64,000 bases of DNA from Pyxicephalus adspersus (lineage: Eukaryota; Chordata; Amphibia; Anura; Pyxicephalidae): positions 51,538,479-51,602,478 of the forward strand of contig NC_092868.1 in assembly GCF_032062135.1 (NCBI RefSeq). The letters run 5' to 3'. The notes under the pieces are model-generated. The model saw nothing but the letters and a program-made list of their open reading frames with translations, searched no databases and was not told where the DNA came from. Made by a program: the position numbers and the translations under genes. Positions 33,988 through 44,094 of this stretch are shown piece by piece (the first letter of the stretch is position 1; every line of letters begins with the position of its first letter).

Positions 33988-36900
33988 GTAAGTGTTACAT
34001 GGGTTGTTCTGTAAATGTAAAATATTTAACTTACTTTATCCTTCCCTCCCGCAGCTGGGGATTCTCATAGACCTTACCAGTCCTCTGAAGCTGCACCATT
34101 CATCTGAATTATTACATCTTTCTTTTCATTGCAGGCTTATCAGCTCTTCATTGTACGCGAAGTCTTGTTCATAATCCTTCTAGATTGTAAGCTCTTCGGG
34201 GCAGGGTCCTCTCCTCCTGTGTCACTGTCTGTATCTGTATGTCATTTGCAACTCCTCTTTAATGTACAGCGCTGCATAATGTGTTGGCGCTATATAAATC
34301 ATGTTTAATATTAATATTATTCAGAGCATTGGGCAGCCAAGGGGAATGCTGGTTGCTGCATGAAAGAAGGATAAATTCGGTTTTACTCCTAATCTATCTG
34401 CTGTTTGACAAAACAGGAACTTAATCCTCACCAGCAAGAGTAAATAATAGGTAAACCTGCAGTTCAGATTTAGATTAATAGAAAGCTCCTTAAAATCAGC
34501 ATTTATCATACTCGAAAGAGAGCTAAAGGGCGTATTTTATTAGGAATAAGCCTGCAATTACTAAGCTATTCCTGCTCCATCGCAGGGCACCACCATATTC
34601 CTTTTTTGCTTTTTTAAAAACGATCCTTTGCCATCATGATTGGGATGACGTAACTCCTTCAAAGGAGTTAATTCCCGGCACACGCAGATGAATCTGGCAA
34701 TTAAAGCCGAAGCTGCTCATGCACAGCTCAGCTTTTTGACAGATATTCAAAGGAATCAGGTAGGTAGGAGGGATTTTTGCAGAAGGGACAATGCCTGTTC
34801 CTATCGGTAGTAATGTACTGCCTGATTGTGGATTCCTAAAAGTGTAACTGTAGTTCAGATGTAAGGTTTCAATAAAGCTGTTTGAATCTCAAGATTGTTA
34901 GATGCTTTGTAAATGCTGCTTAGAATAGCATCTACGATTTCTTCGTAAAGCAAACCTATGCTTTTGGAGTTTTGAGTATTTACATTTTCTTAACAAGCAG
35001 TCATGGAAGTGCAAGGGAGTTTTTAAGTCTTACCTGGTCCCCACGTGCCCGCGGCGTCCTCCAGCGATGGCCGGCATCTGCTTCCCCTGGTGATGCCCAA
35101 CCGGCATCTGCGCCCCAGCGTGTGAAGGTTGGGGACACAAGGCCAGATGCCGGCCGGGCTGCGTGAGCATGCGTCTGGGGGGCAGGACAAGGCGGGAAAT
35201 TTAAAATAAGTATTTTTAAATGTACCACTTTGACATTTAAAAATACTTATTATTCAGACAGCCAGGGAATTTTGAGGATCAATTGCACCACAATGCGAGC
35301 AATTACAAAGATCAATGAGAGCCTAATTTTAAAGCTCAATTACCTATTGCTCTGTATGTACATAAGTTGTAGATTCTTTGTAAAACATATAAATTGTTTT
35401 TTTTTCTAGTTCATCTGAGAGCGATCAGGTTGGCAATTTCCCAGTGCCTCTAGACTTGGCATGGCACCCTCAGCCTTCCTTTGTGCTGCAGTCTACCTCC
35501 GCCAGTAATACTGTTAGCACCACAAACCTGGTGCCATCTCCTCCTTCTCATCGTCGTCAACCCTCCTCGATTTCTGGCCACCTAAACCCCATCAGCTCCA
35601 CCACGAACATTGCTTCCAGCAGAGAAGATCCAGCACCGTCTACCTCTTCCTCACTTCCATCATCGTTTGGTACAATCCATGCCTGGAATCCATCCATATC
35701 CTCCAAACACACCAACCAAAGACATATCATCTCTGAGGCTACCAACAGCATCGTTCCTGGAGGAAAAAATGACAGCTCTGGTGTACAGGGCAGTGGCTTT
35801 GGATTGGCATTAGTTGGCGTCGGTCATGGAAGCAAGGCATTGCTGAGATGCTTGACAGAGGAACACGGCTGTTACCTGCATTACATTATAGAGAACCAGT
35901 TGTCTGAAGTGGTGAAAGCTTTCGGTGGTGGACTTTTGACCAAGACAAGAATTTTGCCTGAACAGGATATGGACATTGTCCTTGGTGACCAAAGGTACAT
36001 ATCAGCCATTTTTTTTCTGTTGAAGATGTATTATTGTACAACATCTAAAATCAACTTTCTAAGTCATGAATTTAACAGGGGGATATTTAAAACCCTGTTT
36101 TTTGTGTCTGTGTCTATATTTGGAGGTTTTGATCTAAAAGGAAATCTCTCAATAGTACAGGTAGTTACCTAGTTAAGGACATCTGACATAAAGACGACTT
36201 CTGGGGGGGGGGGGGGGGGGGTTTGCATGACTTGCAGAAGAAATCTTTTGCTAAACACAGTTGAGGTTGTGGGTGATCCTAGGGGAGTGAGCTCTTTCTG
36301 CAGCCTCTTGTAACTCTTTAATGACCAAGACAAACTCTGCAGTTGTTTCATTTTGCATATCAACGCACAGCTTGCTCCAGAAGGTAATGAATGTCTAGGC
36401 TCCATAAAGATTTTTTTTGCTTTGTTTGTGATTAACTCTCAGTGAGGATTTTATACAGTAACTAACACCACGCTGCCTAATAATATGTTGAGACAAACAT
36501 CTGTCCTAATTGCATTTATTAAAATAATGTACCGTTCCTGACTTACATACAAATTCAGCTTAAGAACAAACCTTGTTGCGTTTAAAGAATTATTGGGGTG
36601 TAATCCCGCATTTATAAATGCTTAAAAACGTCAGTGAAAGCTTATATTGGGAGGATGTGTGAGTTCACTGTACCTGCCGCCCTAGAGGAGTTGTGGCACA
36701 TGTTTGTAATTTGTAGCACATGCTTCAGTTCTTATTGTAGCATATGTTGTAGCTTGTAGTTGAAGCACATGCTACAGCTTGTAGAAGCAACGCTTGTAGT
36801 TGTAGGACGTGCTACAACTCCTCTAGGGCCGTGGGTGCAGTAAATTTGCCTCTGTTGATTTGGTGAGAAAAGGGAAACCATGATGGCAGCACAAGCGTCA

Positions 36901-39900
36901 TCAGGTTTTCCCTTTTCTCAGCCATTCAGCACTAGAGGTGAATGGGGAGACTTGTCCTCATTTGCCCTCCAGTGCCTAGGGATCCCATGCTGTCTGGAGT
37001 CCCACGGCTATGCTCATGTGATGAATGCAGCCATGGGAATCATCCTTTCATTGTCGGATAATCTGTAAAAAAAAAAAAAAGGTAAACACAAAACATACAC
37101 ATCTAATAAAAATACTTTAACATTAAAGTCTTGTCATATTTTTTACATACATTTTTAACCCTTTCAGGGAATGAGTAAAGGGTTTTATGTAGCCATGTAC
37201 TCATTCCCTCTCTCTTATAAACGCAGTAAAATCGAGGCAAAACACGTCAGGAGTCTTTATCTGTGTTTTAAACAGTCCGTGTAGACCAGCCTAAAGCTGC
37301 GTACACACTTCCAATTTTTGTCGTTGGAAAGGATCTTTCACGATCCTTTCCAACGACAAGGGAGTGCACGATGCATGAACGGTGCTGTACATACAGCACC
37401 GTTCATGCTCTATGGAGAGGGGAGGGGGAGAGCGACGGAGCGGCACCCTGCTGCGCGCTCTCCCCTTCCCTTTCATTAGGATCGTCTGTCGTCCATCGTC
37501 CGTGGATCCGGCAGGTCGGTCGTCCGGACGATGGACGACACCAACTGTACACACGGCAGATTTTCGCCCGATAATTGGCCGATGCCGATTATCGGGCGAT
37601 AAAAATCTGACGTGTGTACGTAGCTTTAGATTTGCACCTCAATAGGTAAATAGAAGTAACAATTGCTGCTAATGTATTTTTTGCCAACATGGTTCTGACA
37701 GATGGTACTTTTTCTGTCATGTTCCTGTTTTTAAATCTTACATTATGTTCATCTTGTGTCTTTTTAGAGTGTCTGGCATTGTCATCTGCTCTCCGCCTGC
37801 TTTAGCGGCCCTGTTGACCCTGGAGGCATTACGAGCTGGTAAGTATCATTGGATTCCTAGCTCCAGACACTAAACCACCCTCCTTTCTAAATGAGCTGGG
37901 TACATTTCTGCTGTCACTAAAAGTAGTACTTTAAGTCAAACTGAGCTAAGTAAAACATTTTAGCATTGGTTTCTCATTGATATTGAGTGCTGCTCTCTCT
38001 GATCTTGTAAATGGCCAACCTAATGCTGAATGTGTTTATGGGATAAACCCACAGTGACCTCTGCGTAGGGTGCTTTGCATCACAGACACTGTAGGTGTTT
38101 ATGTAAATGCTTTCATTAAATCACAGTAAGTATGGAAATGTTTACCTTGTCTCCAAATAATGCTCTGTAGTTCCTTTTTTAGGGCATTTAGAGCTCTGTT
38201 CCTATTACATGGCAGGAATAAAACAACTCAAGATGACAATTCAAAGGGAGACACTTGTAGCTCTGTAATATCTGTATCAGCTTCTGTGTGAATCAAAGAA
38301 TACATCGAAACTCGAAATATTTCCATAGATCTCTGTGTGTTCATTTTAAGGGAAAGCAGTTCTGTGTGAGAACCTCCTGAGCACCAACATACAGATGGTG
38401 GACGCGTGCTTTGATGAGGCAGAGAGACGCGGCAAGCCGCTAGTGTGTGGCTTTTACAAGTAAGTGATTTAAAAAAAGAGATTTGTGTTATGTTTAATAA
38501 CATGTAGCTCTGGGCATAAAACTAAATACAAAAGGTGTCCAAAAGATCTGTATGCATATCGATTGGTCTGGGGAATAAATTCTTATGCATCTTGGATACT
38601 CCATGAGATCCACCTGGATCTTTTGTGTGTTCCCTATCAGGTAAGGATTGTGGGAACTCCTTATAATGGGCACAAGTGTATATCCCTGGGAACCCTGATA
38701 TTTCACCAAAAGAAACCCCCACTGATAAAGAAATGGCACCTTCCAAACCCTAAAATATCAGTTTGGGGTGGACTAACCCCCTAAGTGTAATTTAAACCTG
38801 CTGATTTTTTTTTCTTTATGTCCATAGGGTTTTATATCTGGGATATGTTTATTTCCCTAGTGGTTGCACTTGATAGACTTGTGTCTTTTTTCAACCTGAC
38901 TTGAGACTATGAGAAGTAATGTGAAAACCATTTTGCTTACAGGCGGTTTGACCCAGCACTAATGTACTTATATAAAAAGCTTCACGAGTCCAGCGGCCTG
39001 GGAAGAATTCAGAGACTTTCTGCAGTCAGCCGGCAGTATCCCCCCATTCCTGTCAACAGGATAAAGATATTAGGTAATGATTTTTATTGTCAGGCTTGGA
39101 TTAGAGCATGATGCATAATTGAGCACTTGTGCCGCCTTTCAGAGAGGGATTTACAGAAAGGGATCATGGGAATACAGACAATATGCATCAGCCATTGTTA
39201 AATGCGTTTCCCCTGTGAGACAAGTGTTTTCATGGGTTGTGTACTTCCTATATGTTTCACCTAGGTTTCTCACCAACATATGGTAAGGGTCTCCAGGATT
39301 TTTGGTTGATGTGGAGAAAACAAAATTTTGTTTTCTCAGATGCTAATAACTTCTAGGTGCACATCTTAACTAATAGCCAGATGTCGTTAATTAGATTTAC
39401 GCAGACCCTTTTTTTATCTGCGCTGACTGGTGCTCATTGCTGCATTTTCTCTTTCTTTATTATATGGGAATGTGCTGGGCAGCTCAGTGGTTAGCACTCT
39501 GGCCTTTGCAGAGCTAGGTCCCAGGTTCGAATCTCGGCCAGGACACTGTCTGCATGGAGTTTGCAGGTTCTCCCCATATCTGCATTGGTTTCCTCCACAT
39601 TCCAAAAACATGCAGTTAGGTTAATTGGCTTCCCCCCCAAATTGCCCTTAGACTTTATTAAAGACATATGTCTATGGTAGGGACATCAGATTGTTAGACC
39701 CTTTGAGGGACAGCTAGTGACATGACTATGGACTTTGTACAGCACTGGGTAATATGATGGAGCTATATAAATACTGTGTAATAATAATAATATTATTATG
39801 AGAATGTGCTGTTGTCTAAAAGGTTGATTATGGTACTAACAAAATGCTAAAGAGGTAAATGTTCAGTTTTTTAGGATGCCACTCCTGGTATACAGGAACT

Positions 39901-42900
39901 GACTTGGACTTAACTAATGGTACAGAGGAACCCTCCTGCATCAAATTGTGTTTGCTGCCTATCTGAATATAAATGTAGGGCAAACCTACTTGTCTGCTGA
40001 ATTGCTTACCACTGCCAGCACTTGTTAAACCTGTCCTCTGTTTGCCAGGCATTTCATTTCACATACACATGCAGCTACACAACACACAGTATATGTCGCT
40101 TTCTGTCCTTGGTGGATATAAGTAGTAATTGTGATTCTTAACTAAAATAAATATATATTTAGATTAGTCTGCAGTCAGTTTTCAAGTCACTGCTAAAAAC
40201 ATGTTAAATCATTATACTAATTATGTTTTCTATTTTTACAGGAGGCATCTTTTATAGCATGGCTTTGCACGATATTGATATTGTCAGCTGGTTGCTTGGC
40301 GTGAATCTTCCAGATACAGTGTTTTCACTGGGACATGCCTTCTGTTCTGGTATGGGACTTGGCATCATAGGAGGATAACCTAACATTGTTGTTTAGGACT
40401 TTCGTCCCCCCTCCCTTTCTTTGTTTCCTTTCTTTTTGGTTTATGTCATTGGTAACTTTTTTTAACTCTAGAATCAGGTTCACATGGTATATATAGACAC
40501 ACTGCACTATGTACCTTTTTACCTAGTTCAATTTGCCTGTTATATACAAGCTGACCATTCATCCGATTACACAGACATTGGTATCTGCTCTGCATTACTG
40601 TACCATATGTAGCCAATTTATAGATCTGTTTAATTAGTGTCCAGTAGAGGATGTGTTGTACAAATTATACCTAAATATGGGAAATAGATCACAGGGTGTG
40701 TATATGTTCTAACCTCACAAAAAAATGACCGTGTTATAAAATAGCCATACTGTGCTACAACAGTAAAACAAAACTCTACAAGAGCTTGTACTTGGTAAAC
40801 TTCTGCAGGTTTTAAGCATGTGTAACCCTCCCCTTGAGACATTCACAAAGTCGATTTTGAATACGTGGGGTGGGGTGTAGCTGCAAGCTCTGACACCAAC
40901 CACGAAGTGTTAGCACTTTGCTTGTCAGAACTTCACAGCGTCCAGATGTAACTGTAGGTTTTTGTAGGCTACTGGTTTATACAGACAATGCTAGGTGCCT
41001 ACACCTTATACTTGCAGCATATACTTGCAAATTATGTGTATTACAGGTAGTCCCTGGGCTACATACGGGATAGGGACTGTAGTTCTTAAGTTGAATTTGC
41101 ATGTAAGTCGGAACAGGTACATTAAATTAATAAATGCAACTACAGATGTTTGTTTTAACATATTATTAGACAGAATTGTGTCAGTTACTGTACAAAATCC
41201 AGTTACTGTATAAAATCCTCACTGTAAGTTAATCACAAACAACCCAAAACATTTTTTATGGCGCCTAGACATTCCATAACTTCTGGAGCAAGCTGTGCTT
41301 TGATATGCAGCTGCAGAGTTTGTCTTGGTCATTAAAGAGTTACAAGGGGCTGCAGAAGAGCTCACCACCCTAAGATCACCCACAGCCTCAGTTGTGTTTA
41401 GCAAAATATTTCTTCTGCAAGTCGTGCAAACTGCTCCCCTCCAAGCCTCCGTCTTGCACACGAGCGTGCAGGAAGGCCCCGTTCGTGTCTAGGAGATGTC
41501 TTTATGTTAGATGTCCTTTACCCGGGACTACCTGCATAGCCAAAACAGAAGGAGCAACTTAAAGCAAGAAAAGTGAAACTCCGAGAAAGGCATAAACAAA
41601 GCTAGGAACTACTACTGAAGAGTGGTTCAAAACCATTTTTGTACCTGGTACATAACCAGGAGAGAGAGTTGAGATTGAGTCCCTGGGAGCAGTTACTTGG
41701 CCTTTAGAACCTAAGGGATTTTCCAAGCAAAGTCCTCCTGAGATATAAGGTACCAGCAGTGACTCCAGGTGCTGAGAGCCACATCACTCTCCTAGTCTGT
41801 GCTCTGTAGAATATTGCAAGAGGCTGATATAAAAATCACATTCACGTATCAGGGCAGCTTTTCTTTACTAATATTAATACATTATTACAGATCAACATTA
41901 TTATGTGAATTTTATCTCTGTTTGGAGTTAAGCTTTAGAATTTTGTGTAATGCTGCAGTCATTAATTTCTCATATCTTTCCCTCCCCTTAGACCTAAGCA
42001 CAATGAAGGATGCAGACACTGTGAACATTAGTATGAAGTTTTCTAGTGGAGCCATAGTGAGTTTGGATGTCAGTCAGCACTGCACTAAAAACTGCGACCA
42101 GAGACTGGAGGTAAGGCTGGGTGACATGAAAGTACATAAAGATTAATTACCAATAGAACTTCAAATACAGAACGGACCCTTCTTCTTGGTGGCGAAGGTG
42201 AAGGGTAATGGGAAGAACCAGGGAAGGCAAAATTTAATCATCTTTAAGAATTGCTAAAATTTATTTCCACACAAAGTTTCAGAGATCAGCCAGATAGGGC
42301 AATGCATTATAAAGGTCTTTACTGGTACAGCTGGGTTTTTGTAGTTTTAAAGTGTTCAAAGCATGAATTTATTTTTCCTCCTATTCCTCCTCTTTTTCCT
42401 TAGTTGTATGGCTGTCAGGGATCGTTACGTCTAGACAATCAGAATCCTCTGGGCATTATTGAGAACAATTCATCTTCCCCAACCCTTAACCATTCGCACT
42501 CTGAGAGGTATGGAGAAGCTTACAAAGAGCTCTTCCAGCACTTTATACGCACCATTGAAGGTCAGTATCTCCACTTTTACATTTTGTTTTTTGTTTTTTT
42601 AAACATGCTTTTTATTGAAGGCAAAGTGACAAAATACAAAACAGTGTAGAACAGCAATCATACACAAAAGAAAATATTACAAAAAACATATTTGCAGCTG
42701 CAAAAAACAAAATAGAATCATTTGACAATATTTTTACATTCAAATTGTTGCAGAGGGATACAAAATATATGTATGATCACAAATAATATCAGCCGTGCCT
42801 AAACATTTTTCCATTATTTATTTATTTGACCAACATTAATTTGCAAAAAAAAACAAACTAAATACACTTCTACTTTTTTAAGGCACCCTGTCACCTTACC

Positions 42901-43345
42901 TAAGTCAAATCAAACCCCAAGCACCCCATTATACTTGCCTCTCCCGCTATGCCATTCCGCAAACCCCACCAATCTCACTACTAATCTAAGAGACCCACTG
43001 CCAGATTTGTAAATGTTTTGTATATTCTTGTGACATAGTAAACAGGGAAGTGTAGGTGGATTAAAGAAGAGATCAGCATCCCTGCTTCTTAATGATTCAG
43101 CTAATGGTCAGCTTTGGGGCTCATTTATACCGGAGCATGCACATTGTTATCTGCTTTGCACACTATGGTCCATCCTTTGACAAGAATCTGACCACAGAGT
43201 TGATTGGACAGGGAGATCTCTGTGAATAAATTAGAGCTGAAGACCTTCAATTTTGTTGCATAGGGCTTATTTGTGGAGAACATTGCTGTAATTTTATAAA
43301 TTCCATTGTGCTTGAGCATCCAAGCCACTGATTTTAAATGGGTCC

Positions 43346-43395
<50 letters not shown>

Positions 43396-43673
43396 TTATT
43401 TATTTTATGTCTATAGTTGGCTAATTAGAACATCATCGCTGTTTTATGATAATTTTTAGCTGTTACACTTGTGTGTATATATCCATCTGTCATTTTTTAA
43501 AAATGCATTTTGATTGTTTTCCAGGCAAGGAATGCCCAGCAGTTACCAAAGAACAATACCTCCGTGCACTGCAGATCGCAGTCGCAGCCGAGCAATCCTG
43601 GCGGAAAGGTTCAGCTGTAGACCTGCGGAATGAGGCCAAAGATACATCCATTGTAAAGACTGAGGTTATATGA
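33743..43673 (+). CDS. BED/CGGBP1-like zinc finger fused to Gfo/Idh/MocA oxidoreductase-like protein, 9 exons, complete
   Basis: Exons 33743-33987, 35410-35994, 37768-37838, 38351-38459, 38943-39073, 40242-40349, 41992-42110, 42404-42560 and 43525-43673 join to 1674 nt, 557 aa plus TGA. Every junction is GT-AG and phase-consistent. The start GCCATGG is a strong Kozak context. Residues 41-64 form a CX2CX13HX5H zinc finger of the BED/CGGBP1 (hAT-transposase-derived) type. Residues about 83-205 are a Ser/Thr/Pro-rich linker. From about 211 a Rossmann fold begins (GFGLALVGVGHGS), then ICSPPALAALLTLEALRAGK and the Gfo/Idh/MocA C-terminal domain. The family's EKP motif reads ENL (307-309) and the catalytic Asp-x3-His reads Ser386-x3-His390, so dehydrogenase activity is doubtful. 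A nuclear NAD(H)-responsive factor is an inference. Exon 2 has no in-frame ATG before the Rossmann part, which favours the fusion. Confidence 0.88.
34170..34320 (+). mobile_element. Short L2-type LINE 3' tail (intron 1)
   Basis: TAGATTGTAAGCTCTTCGGG, GCAGGGTCCTCTCCTCC, AATGTACAGCGCTGCATAAT, GTTGGCGCTATATAAATC and an ATT tail. Non-coding passenger in intron 1 of the fusion gene. Confidence 0.78.
35410..35994 (+). CDS. Exon 2: S/T/P-rich linker and start of Rossmann fold
   Basis: Acceptor TTTCTAG|TTCATC supplies the third base of Val82. Encodes residues 82-277 and ends DIVLGDQ|R at donor CAAAG|GTACAT. The linker is rich in Ser, Thr and Pro; the GVGHGS dinucleotide-binding loop is at 218-223. 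Confidence 0.88.
36158..36573 (-). mobile_element. CAGGTAGT-type MITE, copy 1 (intron 2)
   Basis: Starts CAGGTAGTTACCTAG, then AAGGACATCTGACATAAAGA. It ends near TACATACAAATTCAGCTTAA. Opposite orientation to 41044-41534. Contains a long G run at about 36205-36222. Confidence 0.6.
37295..37625. mobile_element. PIF/Harbinger-type MITE, copy A (intron 2)
   Basis: Begins AGCTGCGTACACAC and ends GTGTGTACGTAGCT, flanked by TAA and TTA. Internal nested palindromes: GGAAAGGATC/GATCCTTTCC, GAACGGTGCTGT/ACAGCACCGTTC, and GATAATTGGC/CGATTATC. No transposase. Confidence 0.78.
37768..37838 (+). CDS. Exon 3 (71 nt): Rossmann strand ICSPP
   Basis: Acceptor TTTTTAG|AGTG, donor GCTG|GTAAGT. Encodes RVSGIVICSPPALAALLTLE and ALRAG. 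The family position I-x-TPT/SPP is clear. No open frame of this length would be noticed alone. Confidence 0.9.
38351..38459 (+). CDS. Exon 4: altered EKP motif
   Basis: Acceptor TTTTAAG|GGAAAG, donor TACAA|GTAAGT. Encodes GKAVLCENLLSTNIQMVDAC and FDEAERRGKPLVCGFYK. The catalytic Lys of EKP in bacterial inositol dehydrogenase is Asn308 here. Confidence 0.9.
38943..39073 (+). CDS. Exon 5: substrate-domain start
   Basis: Acceptor CTTACAG|GCGG, donor TTAG|GTAATG. Encodes RFDPALMYLYKKLHESSGLG and RIQRLSAVSRQYPPIPVNRI, matching the family pattern R-F-D/N-P-x-x-x-x-x-K after strand VGFxx. Confidence 0.9.
39473..39797 (+). mobile_element. tRNA-derived SINE (V-SINE-like), intron 5
   Basis: Best-preserved copy. 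A-box region CAGCTCAGTGGTTAGCACTC and B box GGTTCGAATCTC, spaced as in a tRNA. The core GCATGGAGTTTGCAGGTTCT follows, then CATGCAGTTAGGTTAATTGG, and the tail ATGGAGCTATATAAATACTG and AAT repeats. Confidence 0.82.
40242..40349 (+). CDS. Exon 6: catalytic-motif exon with Asp to Ser change
   Basis: Acceptor TTTTTACAG|GAGG, donor TCTG|GTATGG. Encodes GGIFYSMALHDIDIVSWLLG. The family motif GGxxxDxxxH(D) is kept except that the Asp is Ser386; His390 is present. Confidence 0.9.
41044..41534 (+). mobile_element. CAGGTAGT-type MITE, copy 2 (intron 6)
   Basis: Ends CAGGTAGTCCCTGGG and CCCGGGACTACCTG are inverted repeats. The interior contains TTCTTAAGTTGAATTTGCAT. Non-coding; same family as 36158-36573. 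Superfamily not assigned. Confidence 0.75.
41992..42110 (+). CDS. Exon 7: substrate-domain beta sheet
   Basis: Acceptor CCCCTTAG|ACCT, donor GAG|GTAAGG. Encodes DLSTMKDADTVNISMKFSSG and AIVSLDVSQHCTKNCDQRLE, the usual D-T/A-x-x-I-x-x-x-F-x-x-G-A sheet of the family. Confidence 0.9.
42404..42560 (+). CDS. Exon 8: YGCQGSL motif
   Basis: Acceptor TCCTTAG|TTGTAT, donor GAAG|GTCAGT. Encodes LYGCQGSLRLDNQNP, the V/LxGxxGxL motif of Gfo/Idh/MocA proteins, and ERYGEAYKELFQHFIRTIE. Confidence 0.92.
42590..42900 (-). mobile_element. Possible L1-like 3' fragment (intron 8)
   Basis: T-rich edge then ACATGCTTTTTATTGAAGGC, which on the minus strand resembles an L1-type 3' UTR and A-tail. No ORF preserved. 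Low certainty on the right border. Confidence 0.35.
43344..43389. repeat. (TA)n microsatellite, intron 8
   Basis: About 23 TA dinucleotides immediately upstream of the last exon's intron end region; likely length-variable. Confidence 0.9.
43525..43673 (+). CDS. Exon 9: C-terminus
   Basis: Acceptor TTTCCAG|GCAAGG. Encodes GKECPAVTKEQYLRALQIAV and AAEQSWRKGSAVDL, the usual family ending (P-x-V-T-x-x-D-x-x-x-A-L-x-I-A-x-A-A-x-x-S), then an extra hydrophilic tail ending KTEVI and TGA. Confidence 0.92.
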
Positions 43674-43941
43674 TCTGGTGGGAGGCTGAACAAGAGGTAG
43701 ATTCTGGACAAAAAAATAGATTGTTTTATTTTTGGCTTTTCTTTTCCTGAGTTGAAGTTCTTCCTCCTTGACCTGTGGAAATGGCCGTTTGCACTTGATT
43801 TGACTTGAGCCTAGATTGTGCTCAACCCTGATTTTCCCATTGGGTCTCACATCAAATTTAATGTTTGATTTATGTCTTCATGAAGCATAGCCCTTTATTA
43901 ATGAAGTATTTTTTGCTGTAGTCCATTCCTATAAAGTAACC

Positions 43942-44091
43942 CAGTGTTCAACCAAGAATTTTTTTTATGCTAGGTGGGAAAAAATTGTAGGAGGGTGGCA
44001 GCCTCTTTATTGTGACCCATGTGTTCAATAATCACCCAAAAACATCCGGGTGGTTACTGAAAAGTGCCGGGTGGTGCTGGGGAGAACACTG
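43942..44091. mobile_element. CAGTGTTC-type MITE, copy 1 (3' UTR region)
   Basis: A 150-bp element with ends CAGTGTTCAACC and GGGGAGAACACTG. Paired with 60789-60932 in opposite orientation (shared AAGAATTTTTT/AAATTTTTT and GGTGGGAA). hAT-like ends, no clear target duplication. Confidence 0.65.
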
Positions 44092-44094
44092 GAA

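Noticed and set aside
35001..35228. GC-rich patch 35030-35180 as a CpG-island promoter
   Set aside because: Short, inside intron 1 of the fusion gene and with self-complementary GCCGGCATCTG/CAGATGCCGG words; more like a MITE relic.
37291..37645. Frames of 62-87 codons over the MITE in intron 2
   Set aside because: Both-strand shadows of a GC-richer palindromic element.
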